Below are positions 1 to 9,093 of a stretch of 64,000 nt of DNA, in pieces. The notes beneath the pieces were generated by a model. It had not been told where the DNA came from. It worked only from the letters and a program-made list of their open reading frames with translations, and searched no databases. The stretch is from contig NZ_CP140255.1 of the NCBI RefSeq assembly GCF_034479615.1, positions 4,774,001 to 4,838,000 on the forward strand, in the 5' to 3' direction. This DNA is from Vreelandella neptunia. GTDB taxonomy: Bacteria > Pseudomonadota > Gammaproteobacteria > Pseudomonadales > Halomonadaceae. The position numbers were made by a program, and so were the translations under genes. The first letter of the stretch is position 1. Each line of letters begins with the position of its first letter.

Positions 1-426
1 CGCACGGCGCTTGCCGAATCAGCGGGTTTAAGCGTATCGCCTAGCGGTATAGTCGTTGACCGCCAGTTGCGTACTTCGCACCCCAATATCTACGCCCTGG
101 GCGATGTAGCCTGCGTAGACGGCGTTAATGCCATGTACGTTCAGCCGCTGCAAGCCAGCGCTAAGGCACTGGCGGCAACGCTTTCGGGCACCCCCACGCC
201 GGTTAGCTTTGGCGCCTGGCCGGTAGTGGTTAAAACGCCGCTGCTGCCAGTCGTGGCCTACCCGCCAACCACCACGCCCGAACGCTGGCGAATTGAAGGC
301 GAAGGCGGTGATATCAGTGCCTTGGCTGAAAATAAAGACGGACGTTTGATTGGTTTTGCGTTGACAGGCGGCTGCGTGAGAAGGAAAGTGGAGCTTTCCA
401 GAGCAGCACCTGCGCTGCTAGGCTGA
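1..426 (+). CDS. Rubredoxin reductase-like FAD oxidoreductase, C-terminal part
   Basis: The frame is open from the first base, so the 5' part lies outside the window. The visible 141 residues hold the second FAD-contact motif of pyridine nucleotide-disulfide oxidoreductases (NIYALGDVA), followed by a short C-terminal domain as in rubredoxin/ferredoxin-NAD reductases. Such enzymes pass electrons from NAD(P)H to rubredoxin. An HU gene follows directly, as in Pseudomonas where the rubredoxin reductase gene lies beside an HU-family gene; this synteny supports the rubredoxin assignment. Without the N-terminus, another member of the family cannot be excluded. Confidence 0.75.
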   Translation, partial: RTALAESAGLSVSPSGIVVDRQLRTSHPNIYALGDVACVDGVNAMYVQPLQASAKALAATLSGTPTPVSFGAWPVVVKTPLLPVVAYPPTTTPERWRIEGEGGDISALAENKDGRLIGFALTGGCVRRKVELSRAAPALLG

Positions 427-534
427 TTTTCGTCGCGTTCACGACTAGGCTAGAGAAGCTATCCTAATCGGCTACGCACCCAACAACATGCATTTGTTTG
501 ATGTTTGATTTCTTTTAAAAAGGGGAGATTCCTT

Positions 535-807
535 ATGCGCAAACCTGAACTCGCTGCAGCCATCGCTGAAAGTGCCGACCTGTCCAAAGATAAAGCTGGT
601 CAGGTGCTGAACGTCATTCTGGATGAGATCACCAACAGTTGTGCCAAGGGCGAAGATGTCGCGCTGATTGGTTTTGGTACCTTCACGGTACGTGAGCGCG
701 CAGCGCGTACCGGCAAAAATCCGCAAACCGGTGCCCCGCTGCAGATTCCGGCCAGCAAAAACGTTGCCTTTAAGCCAGGCAAGGGACTCAAGGACGCCGT
801 TTCCTAA
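535..807 (+). CDS. HU family DNA-binding protein
   Basis: A 90-residue protein, the usual HU length. It shows the HU core GFGTFTVRERAARTGKNPQTG, with the DNA-binding beta arm and its tip motif RTGKNPQTG, followed by VAFKPGKGLKD. It should act as a histone-like dimer that bends DNA in the nucleoid. The start at 535 has the strong ribosome site AGGGGAG about ten bases upstream; an in-frame start at 505 lacks one and would add ten non-family residues. The stop overlaps the start of the next gene (TAATG), implying translational coupling. Confidence 0.95.
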   Translation: MRKPELAAAIAESADLSKDKAGQVLNVILDEITNSCAKGEDVALIGFGTFTVRERAARTGKNPQTGAPLQIPASKNVAFKPGKGLKDAVS

Positions 808-1163
808 TGAAGCTCAAGCTGACGCTGTGGCTGCTGGGCGTACTGCTCAAACGCGCCCTGCGCCGCAAACCGCGCTTTCGCGAACAGTTAGAACGCATGC
901 GCGGCCTGGACTGGGGAATTGCCACGGAAGATCTAAGCATTGCCCGCCACTACCGGATGACGCCGAAAAGTGTCAGTACCGGCAAAGGGCTGCCCGTGGA
1001 CTTAGATCTGGAGCTACGCTTCCGTGATCAGGATACCGCTTTGAAAGTGCTCAAAAAGCCAACCCAGCAGGCCTTTCTCGACGGCATGATGAACGGCAGC
1101 GTGCGCTTGGTGGGTGATTCCGCCGATATGAATAAGCTGCAAAAACTACTCAAGTATTTGTAG
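807..1163 (+). CDS. Small SCP2-like hypothetical protein
   Basis: This 118-residue protein starts inside the stop codon of the HU gene. It has a hydrophobic, basic N-terminus (LKLTLWLLGVLLKRALRRK) that could sit on the membrane surface. The second half (residues about 65-118, with FLDGMMNGSVRLVGD and a final helix) resembles SCP2 sterol-carrier domains, which bind lipids in a hydrophobic tunnel. That resemblance is by eye. A hypothetical gene in the same place next to an HU gene is known in Pseudomonas. Its function is unknown to me. Confidence 0.7.
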   Translation: MKLKLTLWLLGVLLKRALRRKPRFREQLERMRGLDWGIATEDLSIARHYRMTPKSVSTGKGLPVDLDLELRFRDQDTALKVLKKPTQQAFLDGMMNGSVRLVGDSADMNKLQKLLKYL

Positions 1164-1241
1164 CGGCTTACGATTGGCATAGGGTAGCGGCTTAGTTTAA
1201 ATAAATTTAGGCTGAACAAGGTAGAGGTATAAAAGCTATCG

Positions 1242-2159
1242 ATGGACATACCTCATCAACGCCTCGTTTACTTCCGCGTTACCCTTGAATCTGGCTCCGT
1301 GCGCCGCGCAGCGGCGCGCTTGGATATTGCTCCCTCGGCGGTAAGTCGGCAGATTGCTTTGCTGGAAGAAGCCTTGGGAGCAACCCTGATGGAGCGTCAG
1401 CGCGACGGCATTTCGCCTACCCCGGTAGGCGAAATGCTGCTTGAATACTGCGAACGTCGCGGCGCCCTTGATGAAGGCTTTATTGCGTCACTTGAATCCT
1501 ACCAGCGCATGGAAACCGGCAAAATATCGCTTACCGTCGGTGAAGGGTTTGTCAGTGACTTGGTAGCATCCCCGCTGCATGAATTTACTCAACGCTATGC
1601 GGGCATTCAGCTCGATATCCATACCGCAGGCACCTCGGGCATTATTGAAGCCATTGTCGACGATCACACTCATATCGGCTTAATGTTCCACGAGCGAACC
1701 CACCCTCAGCTACGCTTCTGGGCATCGACGCCTCAGCCGCTAATGGCTATTCTGCCACCGAACCATCCACTCACCTTGCAAACGTCACCGCTCACGCTGA
1801 CTCAGCTCAGTGATCAGCCGATGGCCATGTGGGACACCAGTCACGGCGTTCGCCAAATGGTTGATCAAGCGTTTCAGCACGCACGCATTGCACCCCGCCT
1901 AGCGATGAATACCAACTCCATGGTGGTATTGGCACAGTATGTACGCAGCGGCATGGGCGTTACGCTGCTACCGGCTTTTGCTGTCGCGCACGACATAGAA
2001 GCGGGCACGCTCGTGGCGCGCCCGGTAGACCATCCGCTCTTTCAGCGCTCCCAAGCCCATATGGTCACACGAGTAGGCCGCCAACAGCCCAAAGCCAGCA
2101 TTCTACTGCTACGCCATTTGCAGCGCTGGATGCAGGCTTTTCGCGATGTAGCGAATTAG
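1242..2159 (+). CDS. LysR family transcriptional regulator
   Basis: A 305-residue protein of standard LysR length. The N-terminal winged helix-turn-helix covers roughly residues 5-62 (SGSVRRAAARLDIAPSAVSRQI), followed by a linker helix and a periplasmic-binding-protein-like effector domain. No effector can be inferred. It converges on the minus-strand cysE/VOC genes, their stops overlapping by three bases. It might control the catabolic run at 2.2-8.9 kb, but it is not divergent from it, so that link is only positional. Confidence 0.9.
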   Translation: MDIPHQRLVYFRVTLESGSVRRAAARLDIAPSAVSRQIALLEEALGATLMERQRDGISPTPVGEMLLEYCERRGALDEGFIASLESYQRMETGKISLTVGEGFVSDLVASPLHEFTQRYAGIQLDIHTAGTSGIIEAIVDDHTHIGLMFHERTHPQLRFWASTPQPLMAILPPNHPLTLQTSPLTLTQLSDQPMAMWDTSHGVRQMVDQAFQHARIAPRLAMNTNSMVVLAQYVRSGMGVTLLPAFAVAHDIEAGTLVARPVDHPLFQRSQAHMVTRVGRQQPKASILLLRHLQRWMQAFRDVAN

Positions 2160-2932
2160 CGCGCTGATGCGGGTAAACCAACCACCGTGACGCCAGCAGC
2201 AACGCGCTTAGTCACAATAGCGCCAGCCCCTATTCGGGCGCCCTCACCAATTTCAATATTGCCAAGTACAACGGCGTTTGCACCCAAAAAAGCATTCCGC
2301 CTAATTTTGGGATGGCGATCCCCATCGAGCTTACCCGTTCCCCCTAATGTGACGCCCTGAAAAATGGTGACTCCATCTTCGACGACAGCGGTTTCGCCAA
2401 TCACAATGCCCGCCCCATGGTCGATAAAGATGCCTTTACCAACGCATGCCGCAGGATGAATATCCACACTGAATGTACAGCTACAGCGAAACTGCAGGTA
2501 GCTCGCCATGCTCTTCTTCGCCGTTGCCCACCAAACATGACTGACGCGATGACACTGCAGTGCGCGATAACCCGAGAAATAGAGCAGCGGTGTAAAAGGT
2601 TCTGGAATAGCGGCATCTTCTTGTAGTAATACCCGCAAATCATCCAAAGCCGACTCTACGATCAGCGGGTTTTCCGCAAACACAGCGCGAATCTCTGCCA
2701 ATGCAGAGGCATACGATATATGAGTAGATGACAGCGTTTCGGCGATAACGACGGCAAGTGCCGAAGCAAAGTCGCTATGATCAAGCAAAGCGTAACGGTA
2801 GAAATCAGCAAGTAGTGGCTGCGAGCGTGAGGCTTCAAGGGCGGCTACCTGGATCTCCCGCCAAAGCGCGGCAGGGTCATTAAAGGCGTGAGCGCCTAAG
2901 TCTGAGGTCTCGGTCATTATTGGTGCTTTCAC
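2156..2932 (-). CDS. cysE: Serine O-acetyltransferase (CysE-like), short C-terminal tail
   Basis: This enzyme transfers acetyl from acetyl-CoA to L-serine, the first step of cysteine synthesis. It has the N-terminal helical SATase domain (FYRYALLDHSDF region) and a left-handed beta-helix with the catalytic stretch DIHPAACVGKGIFIDHGAGI and GVTLGGTGK. The protein ends at VVGLPASAR and lacks the extended C-terminal tail that in E. coli CysE carries feedback control and docks into CysK. The GTG start at 2932 overlaps the upstream VOC stop (GTGA), suggesting coupling; an ATG at 2917 is an alternative. Confidence 0.88.
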   Translation of the reverse strand: MKAPIMTETSDLGAHAFNDPAALWREIQVAALEASRSQPLLADFYRYALLDHSDFASALAVVIAETLSSTHISYASALAEIRAVFAENPLIVESALDDLRVLLQEDAAIPEPFTPLLYFSGYRALQCHRVSHVWWATAKKSMASYLQFRCSCTFSVDIHPAACVGKGIFIDHGAGIVIGETAVVEDGVTIFQGVTLGGTGKLDGDRHPKIRRNAFLGANAVVLGNIEIGEGARIGAGAIVTKRVAAGVTVVGLPASAR

Positions 2933-3804
2933 CCAGTGGTTTGAGAAAAGCGTAGCGCTGTTCCGCCTAACACCTCAGGCGGTATATCGGCCTGATGAGC
3001 GCTCAGCGACACAAAAGGTAGCGAGCACTGCTGCCAATGATTCGTCGCCGCGGCAATATCTTCACAGGCCAGTGTTAGCGCCACCGCCCTGGCGGGTATC
3101 GACGGAAGCCCAGCCAACACCTCAAAGTGCTCCCCTATTGCGCTATCGCTTAATAAATGGCAAACCCCTTTATCGGTGTGGATTTTAAAGCCCCCCGCTT
3201 GCGTTTGAATCGCTTCTTCGCCATGGATACGACAAAAATGCTCCACATCACGAGCAGGGCTATCGGACACATACCAAATATCGGTGATAGATGTCGCCGT
3301 ATTGGCGTGCCGCTCAAGGCTGGGGTCTGTGCGAAACAGCTCGGGGCGCAATTGCTGGCACAAGAACTGAGTAAGGAAAGGCTGCTGAGGGTCATGCAGA
3401 ATATTTAACGCGACGCCCACTTCTACATCACCACTGGCAAGATGCGCCAGTCGGCGAAACTCAATAGGCGAGTGGCCTTCAAAGCCACGCGCGGTCAACA
3501 GCGCATGATCCGTCGCCATCGCTTCACTTTCTAAAGCCAGCATAGCGATCCCTTCACCAATGGCTAAGCGATCTTCCACCACTTTGGCAAATTGAAAGCC
3601 GTTACTATCCCGATAATCTGTTAGGTGTGGATGGGCAATACCAATCAACTCAATGAAATTATTGCGTAAAAACAGCAGGTGGTTATCGGTACCCCAGGGG
3701 TGGCTATGGCGCGGATTGAGGGTAAAACCCAAGGCTGCCGCACGCTCGGCTGCCACATCTAAATCGGCGACCGCGACTAAGGGATGATCAATGCCAAAGC
3801 TCAT
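2929..3804 (-). CDS. VOC (glyoxalase/dioxygenase fold) protein
   Basis: A 291-residue protein beginning FGIDHPLVAVADLDVAAERA, typical of the vicinal-oxygen-chelate fold, with a second half (TSITDIWYVSDSP and VALTLACEDIAAAT) that looks like another VOC repeat. These proteins use a paired beta-alpha-beta-beta-beta fold to bind a metal and catalyse isomerisation, dioxygenation or lyase reactions. I cannot assign a substrate. It is followed by cysE with a four-base overlap and lies 88 bases after the aldehyde dehydrogenase gene, so it may belong to the same transcript. Confidence 0.75.
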   Translation of the reverse strand: MSFGIDHPLVAVADLDVAAERAAALGFTLNPRHSHPWGTDNHLLFLRNNFIELIGIAHPHLTDYRDSNGFQFAKVVEDRLAIGEGIAMLALESEAMATDHALLTARGFEGHSPIEFRRLAHLASGDVEVGVALNILHDPQQPFLTQFLCQQLRPELFRTDPSLERHANTATSITDIWYVSDSPARDVEHFCRIHGEEAIQTQAGGFKIHTDKGVCHLLSDSAIGEHFEVLAGLPSIPARAVALTLACEDIAAATNHWQQCSLPFVSLSAHQADIPPEVLGGTALRFSQTTG

Positions 3805-3892
3805 TGCAGTAACTCCTCACAAAGCGGGGCGAATAGCCCCGACAAGTTCAACTCACGCTCTCTGTTACTGGATAGTCGCTATTACTAAACGA

Positions 3893-5443
3893 TCAACCCA
3901 CGCCGCTGCCATAGCCAAAGGCGACACTAGCTTCCGGTGCCGTCTCCACCCAGACGCTTTGCGGCACCGTGTATTCGCGCAGGCCATCCAAACCGCTGGA
4001 GCGACCAAAGCCGCTATCGCCAAAGCCACCAAACGGCGACATCACGCTGATCGCCTTGTAGCTATTGATCCACACCGTGCCAGCTCGCAACTGACCGGCT
4101 ACGCGATGTGCACGCGCTACATCCTGGCTCCATACCGCACCTGCCAGCCCAAAACGGGTTTCGTTAGAGAGTTGAACGGCTTCGGCTTCGTTCTCAAAGG
4201 CCATGGCAATCAGCACTGGGCCGAACACCTCTTGCTGAGCGATCTCCATCTCCGGCGTGACATCGACCAGCACGGTCGGGGCGATAAAATAGCCGTGGGC
4301 CTCGTCTGGCAGTCCTTCGGGACGTTTGCCGCCCGTTAATACTCTCGCGCCTGCCGCTTCGGCGGCCTCAATCATGCGGGTGGCCTGCTCAAATTGGCGG
4401 CGATTCTGTAGTGGCCCCATGCGCGTCGCTTCATCGCTGGGTAACCCCACCGCAATCTGCTCCGCCGCCCGCGCCAAACGGCTGGTGACCTGCTCAAACA
4501 CCGAGCGCTCGATTAGCAGCCGTGAGCCCGCCACACAGCTCTGGCCAGCGGCGGCAAAAATGGCCGCCTGGGCCCCCGCGACGGCTTCATCCAGCTTGGC
4601 ATCAGCAAACACGATATTGGCCGATTTGCCCCCCAGCTCTAACACGCTGGGCACCAGCCTCCGCGCGCCCGCTTCAGCAATCATGCGGCCACTCTGGGGA
4701 GAGCCCACGAATACCAGCTTGCTGATGGTGGGGTGGTCGGTTAGAGCTGCGCCGGTCGTTTTTCCCAGCCCGTTGACGATATTGATCAGTCCCTTAGGTA
4801 GCCCGCCGCTTTCCAGTAGCTTGGCAATCACCACCGAGGAGAAGGGCGTAAGCTCAGAGGGCTTTAGCACCACGCCGTTGCCCGCCGCCATCGCCGGGGC
4901 CAACTGCCAGGCGCAGGTGAACATTGGCGCGTTCCAGGGGGTAATTTGCCCCACCACGCCGTAAGGTACATGGCGCACATAATTAAGGTGCGAGGTGGGT
5001 ACCGGAATCACTTCGCCGTGCTGCTTGTCGCACCAGCCCGCGTAATACTCAAACATCTCGCGCACTTTGCCTACTTCAGCCCGGCAGTCACGAATCGGCT
5101 TACCGGCCACAACGCTTTCCAGCTGCGCCAGCGCTTCTTCATGGCCCTCTAGCCCACGCAGCGCCGCATTCATGCGCCGCCCACGCTCGCTGGCGGTGAG
5201 CGCCATCCACTCACGTTGGCCTCGCTGTGCCGCTTGGGTAGCACGCTCAATCAGTGCAGCGCCCGCATCACGATAGTGCACCAGCGTTTCGCCAGTAGCC
5301 GGGTTGATCAGGGTGATTTCCTCACCCTCGCCCGCGATTAATTCGCCATCAATCCAATTACTTAACGTCGTGGCAGCGGCCAAGCCAAAACCCTCAAGCA
5401 GTTGTGCAAGATGGTCGCAGGCGTGCTGGCTAAGTGAGTTCAT
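3893..5443 (-). CDS. NAD(P)-dependent aldehyde dehydrogenase
   Basis: A 516-residue member of the aldehyde dehydrogenase superfamily, oxidising an aldehyde to its acid. Visible are the cofactor-site Asn (TPWNAP, Asn171), the general-base Glu269 in LELGGKSAN, and the nucleophile Cys303 in AAGQSCVAGSR. It resembles betaine/aminoaldehyde-type enzymes, but the substrate is not readable. The start overlaps the stop of the upstream dehydrogenase (ATGA), so the two are probably translated together and may perform successive alcohol and aldehyde oxidations in the pathway fed by the M20 hydrolase. Confidence 0.93.
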   Translation of the reverse strand: MNSLSQHACDHLAQLLEGFGLAAATTLSNWIDGELIAGEGEEITLINPATGETLVHYRDAGAALIERATQAAQRGQREWMALTASERGRRMNAALRGLEGHEEALAQLESVVAGKPIRDCRAEVGKVREMFEYYAGWCDKQHGEVIPVPTSHLNYVRHVPYGVVGQITPWNAPMFTCAWQLAPAMAAGNGVVLKPSELTPFSSVVIAKLLESGGLPKGLINIVNGLGKTTGAALTDHPTISKLVFVGSPQSGRMIAEAGARRLVPSVLELGGKSANIVFADAKLDEAVAGAQAAIFAAAGQSCVAGSRLLIERSVFEQVTSRLARAAEQIAVGLPSDEATRMGPLQNRRQFEQATRMIEAAEAAGARVLTGGKRPEGLPDEAHGYFIAPTVLVDVTPEMEIAQQEVFGPVLIAMAFENEAEAVQLSNETRFGLAGAVWSQDVARAHRVAGQLRAGTVWINSYKAISVMSPFGGFGDSGFGRSSGLDGLREYTVPQSVWVETAPEASVAFGYGSGVG

Positions 5444-6345
5444 TGGTTACCCTCCGTTTGGCTGCCACGCGCTAATATCGGCGTAGTGATATGGTTAAAG
5501 TCATCGCTATCAGTTGGCTGCTCGGGGTTTGCGTGCCACGCTTCGACAACGGCTTGCAGCAGCGGTAACGGCAGGCCCAACTGCTCAGCGGCATCCCGCG
5601 CCAAACGCAGATCCTTGCGCATCAAGCCGGTGGTAAATCCAGAATCAAAACGCTCGCTCAGCACCCACTCGGGGAAGTTGACTTCGCTAACCGCGCTGCG
5701 CCCTGAACCGCTATTCAGGCCCGCTAAACAGGCAGCGGGATCCACGCCCGCCTTGGCGGCCATCGCAACGGCTTCGGCAGTCGTCAGCAGGTGCGCGGCA
5801 CACAGGTAGTTATTGGCAAGTTTCACCACATGGCCGCTGCCTGGGCCGCCCACATGGGTGCGCTTGGCTGACATCGCCTCCAGCATCGGCGATACCCGTT
5901 CGATAGTGCTTTCATCGCCTCCCAACAGCATACCCAGCTTGCCGCTGGCAGCGCCTTTCGGGCCGCCGCTGACGGGGGCATCCAACCATAGAAGGCCCGC
6001 AGCAATTACTTTTTCAGCCAGTTCACGCGTCACGGCAGGGTCGCTAGTGGAGGTATCGACAATCACGCTACCTTTCGGCGCAAGGGTGAGTAAGCCTGGG
6101 GATTGCTCGATCACCTCGCGGACATGGGCAGAGGTGGGCAGGGACAGCAGATAGATGTCGCTGGCAGGTAGTTCATCGGGCGCTACCACTGCTAGGCCCT
6201 TAGCCGCCAAACGCGACCGCGCTTGCTCAAATACATCGCTGCCTGTCACTGCAAACCCGGCGGCTTTAAGCGTAAGTGCCATATTGCCGCCCATCTGCCC
6301 CAGACCAATCACCACAACCGATAACGACTCTGTTGAAAAAGACAT
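5440..6345 (-). CDS. 3-hydroxyisobutyrate dehydrogenase-like NAD(P) oxidoreductase
   Basis: This 301-residue beta-hydroxyacid dehydrogenase carries the N-terminal dinucleotide motif VVVIGLGQMGGNMA, the substrate-binding DAPVSGGPKGA stretch, and the catalytic-lysine segment GSGHVVKLANNYL. The family oxidises beta-hydroxy acids (3-hydroxyisobutyrate, tartronate semialdehyde, L-threonate). The exact substrate is unknown. It sits between the M20 hydrolase and the aldehyde dehydrogenase on the same strand, overlapping the latter by four bases. Confidence 0.88.
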   Translation of the reverse strand: MSFSTESLSVVVIGLGQMGGNMALTLKAAGFAVTGSDVFEQARSRLAAKGLAVVAPDELPASDIYLLSLPTSAHVREVIEQSPGLLTLAPKGSVIVDTSTSDPAVTRELAEKVIAAGLLWLDAPVSGGPKGAASGKLGMLLGGDESTIERVSPMLEAMSAKRTHVGGPGSGHVVKLANNYLCAAHLLTTAEAVAMAAKAGVDPAACLAGLNSGSGRSAVSEVNFPEWVLSERFDSGFTTGLMRKDLRLARDAAEQLGLPLPLLQAVVEAWHANPEQPTDSDDFNHITTPILARGSQTEGNQ

Positions 6346-6453
6346 CTTAAAACTCCTTGAACGTCCTGTTACTTGAAGTTCGGCGTAGACGCTCCCCTAT
6401 CCAGTGGGCATCAGAGAGCGCATAACGCTTTTCGTTGAGAAAAAGGGTGCGAC

Positions 6454-7611
6454 TTAGACGAGCAGCGCCCTGACTAGCTCCACCCAATAGCGCGTTCCTA
6501 ACGGCAACAGCGCGTCGTTAAAGTCATAGCGGGGGTTATGCAGCGAAGCGGACTCCTCGCCATTGCCCATCCATATATAGGCGCCGGGGCGCTCGGCCAG
6601 CAGGAACGAGAAATCCTCGGAGGCCATACTGGGCGGCGGGTTGCGCACCACATTGTCGCTGCCGAGTAAGCTTTCCAGCACCGAGGCGCAGTGCTGGGCA
6701 TGTTCAGGGGTATTGATAGTAGCGGGATAGCAGCGCTGGTAATCCAGCTCAACGGTTAAGCCGTGAAACTCCGCCAAGCTGGCAATCGCCTGCTTAAAGC
6801 GTTCCTCCAGGTGCTCTTTATGCGCCATATCAAAACAGCGCAGCGTGCCACGCAGCGCGACCTGCTCGGGAATCACATTGAAGGTATCCCCCGCATTAAT
6901 GCTGGTAATACTCAGCACGGCAGATTTGTCCGGCGGCGTTTCGCGGCTCACCAGCCCTTGCAGTTGGCTGATCAGTTGGCAGCTAGCCAATACCGTATCA
7001 GTGCCTAAATGGGGCATCGCCGCATGGCAGCCCTTGCCAGTCAGCGTCAGGCTAAAGATGTCGAAAGCGGCCATGACGTCGGTATCGTGCACCGCGGCAA
7101 CGCCCACAGGCAGTCCCGGCCAGTTATGCAGGCCGTACACGGCATCCATGGGAAAGCGCTCAAACAGACCCTCTTCAACCATCACCCGCCCGCCGCCTGC
7201 GTTCTCTTCAGCGGGTTGAAAGATGAACACCACTCGGCCTTTGAAATCAGGCTGCTGCTTTAACGCCCAGGCGGCGCCCAATAGCATGGTCGTGTGGCCA
7301 TCGTGGCCGCAGGCGTGCATCTTGCCCGGCGTTTGCGACGCGTAGGTAAGCGCCGTCTCTTCACGAATATCCAGAGCGTCGATATCGGCCCGCAGGCCGA
7401 TGGTTTTACCTTCACCCTGTTGACCATCCAGAGCGGCTACCACACCCGTTCCGGCAATCCCGGTGGTTACCTCAAAGCCCCACTCAGTCAGCAGCTCAGC
7501 AATGCGTGCGCTGGTACGGTGCTCTTCAAACGCCGTTTCCGGGTGCTGGTGAAAATCATGGCGCCACGCTTGTAGTTCTGCGTTATCCGGTAAGTCTACT
7601 GAAGCAGTCAT
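6454..7611 (-). CDS. M20 family metal-dependent amidohydrolase
   Basis: A 385-residue amidohydrolase of the hippurate/IAA-amino-acid hydrolase group. The metal site is visible: MHACGHDGH (Cys101, His103), PAEENAGGG (Glu135-136), GLHNWPG (His162), SEDFSF, and a C-terminal SLHNPRYDF. The family cleaves N-acyl amino acids and related amides in the cytoplasm. The gene starts 10 bases after the small membrane protein and precedes two dehydrogenases, which suggests uptake, amide hydrolysis, then oxidation of a product. The natural substrate cannot be read from sequence. Confidence 0.9.
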   Translation of the reverse strand: MTASVDLPDNAELQAWRHDFHQHPETAFEEHRTSARIAELLTEWGFEVTTGIAGTGVVAALDGQQGEGKTIGLRADIDALDIREETALTYASQTPGKMHACGHDGHTTMLLGAAWALKQQPDFKGRVVFIFQPAEENAGGGRVMVEEGLFERFPMDAVYGLHNWPGLPVGVAAVHDTDVMAAFDIFSLTLTGKGCHAAMPHLGTDTVLASCQLISQLQGLVSRETPPDKSAVLSITSINAGDTFNVIPEQVALRGTLRCFDMAHKEHLEERFKQAIASLAEFHGLTVELDYQRCYPATINTPEHAQHCASVLESLLGSDNVVRNPPPSMASEDFSFLLAERPGAYIWMGNGEESASLHNPRYDFNDALLPLGTRYWVELVRALLV

Positions 7612-7621
7612 CGTCTTATCC

Positions 7622-8116
7622 TTAAAGCATCACATGGGCGACAACGGCAGAGCCAATAAAGGTGCCGGTAAAGACCAGCAGGGCCACAATCACCAGCTTC
7701 CAGCCAGTTTGCTTGAACATGGCAAACTCACGCCCGGTAAGCGCCAACCCTGCGTAGGCCAGTACCGGCGTCACCACTGCCAGGAAATCCACTTCAGCCA
7801 GCCGTGCGATTATCCACCCATTACCCGGGAAGAACGGCAGCGTCGCGATAATACTGATTAGCGACACCCAGGCCACGCTGGGCAGGTAAAAAGGACAAAA
7901 CCGCCCAACCACCAAGCCGATAATGACCATCGCATACAGAATTAGCATGCCGGGTAACGCGTCTAATAAAGGCGAACCGTTAACGATATTGCTAAACCAT
8001 GCCGCCACACACACCGCTGCCAGCACTAACGCCGTTTTACCGAGTTGGTTTTCTGGACGCAGCTCTTTCAGCGCTTCGGCATCAAACTGATCGACCGTGC
8101 TCTCATGAGTTTTCAT
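7622..8116 (-). CDS. Small integral membrane protein, transporter partner
   Basis: A 164-residue protein with a hydrophilic N-terminus and about four or five membrane segments (ALVLAAVCVAAWF, GMLILYAMVIIGLVVG, WVSLISIIATLPFF, VVTPVLAYAGLAL, KLVIVALLVFTGTFIGSAVV). The start has an AGGAGA ribosome site and overlaps the end of the larger membrane gene by 14 bases, so the pair is translationally coupled and probably forms one two-subunit transporter. I do not recognise a named family with certainty. Confidence 0.75.
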   Translation of the reverse strand: MKTHESTVDQFDAEALKELRPENQLGKTALVLAAVCVAAWFSNIVNGSPLLDALPGMLILYAMVIIGLVVGRFCPFYLPSVAWVSLISIIATLPFFPGNGWIIARLAEVDFLAVVTPVLAYAGLALTGREFAMFKQTGWKLVIVALLVFTGTFIGSAVVAHVML

Positions 8117-8921
8117 GGCTAATCTCCTGGCGCGAGCCGTTTAAGCGCTTGTACATCCACTCGGTGACCGGTAGCGCGATAAATAGCGAGATATACAAAC
8201 CGGTGGCGTAGGTAAGCAGGTTGCTGGCCCCGGCAAAGGCGAGTAGCTCATCTTTAGACGCCGGAACCGCTTCGGCCAACGCAGCCGAACACGCCGCCAC
8301 CATACTGCCACTGCCCACCCCACAGGCCATGGCCAGAGCACGAATATCGAGAATATCCAACGAGGCGATATAGCCCGCCATTAAGGCGAAGTAGAGCGTG
8401 CCGAACATGGTGCCCACTACGTAAACGCCCATAATACCGATACCTTCAGGGCTTCTTAGCCCGTAACGGTCTGAAATGATGGCAATATTGGGTTCACGGG
8501 CGATAGAGTAGGTAGCACCAATCGCTTCACGGCCCATCTTGAGCACTAATACCGCAAAGGGCAGCGCGATCAGCATGGTGCCCAGATTGCCCAATTCCTG
8601 GAGAATCAGCGCAGGGCCGGCGGCGATAATTTGCTCAATGGCGGGGCCAATGGTGGAGCCAAACTTGGCAATAAACGGCAAAATAGCGATCAGGATGATC
8701 GGGCCAGCCGCATTGCTGACCGGCTTGGGGATGACCTTGCCCATTGCCGAGAAAAGATGAGGATTGAACAGTACGCCAATGATAAAAGCATAGAGCAGCG
8801 GTAATAACAGCAGCGTTCCAGGCCCGAGGGGGATACGTACGATGCCGACCCACTCGGCAAACATTGACGTCACGATCACCGTTAGGTGAAGACGCCAGTC
8901 CAGCAGTAGCTTGAGATCCAT
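8103..8921 (-). CDS. DUF3100-like multi-pass membrane protein
   Basis: A 272-residue protein with about eight hydrophobic segments; it resembles the DUF3100 family of uncharacterised, probably transporter, proteins (assignment from memory). Loops contain IGATYSIAREPNIAIISDR and GVGSGSMVAACSAALAEA, a small-residue-rich stretch typical of transport cores. It heads the minus-strand run of small membrane partner, M20 amidohydrolase, hydroxyacid dehydrogenase and aldehyde dehydrogenase, so it probably imports the compound this run degrades. Confidence 0.7.
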   Translation of the reverse strand: MDLKLLLDWRLHLTVIVTSMFAEWVGIVRIPLGPGTLLLLPLLYAFIIGVLFNPHLFSAMGKVIPKPVSNAAGPIILIAILPFIAKFGSTIGPAIEQIIAAGPALILQELGNLGTMLIALPFAVLVLKMGREAIGATYSIAREPNIAIISDRYGLRSPEGIGIMGVYVVGTMFGTLYFALMAGYIASLDILDIRALAMACGVGSGSMVAACSAALAEAVPASKDELLAFAGASNLLTYATGLYISLFIALPVTEWMYKRLNGSRQEISHENS

Positions 8922-9093
8922 AGGAGTGTCCCTGTTTTTTTTAGAGTCACTCCGAGTATCGAAAGGTTACTGTTTCAATCATAGGGCTTTAGTGCGCTAA
9001 TTTTTAGAACACCCAACCGTTGAGCGCAGAGGTAGCGACATCCAACGCCTACACATTTATACTAAAGTCTAATAACCACCTATAAGAGCCTTT

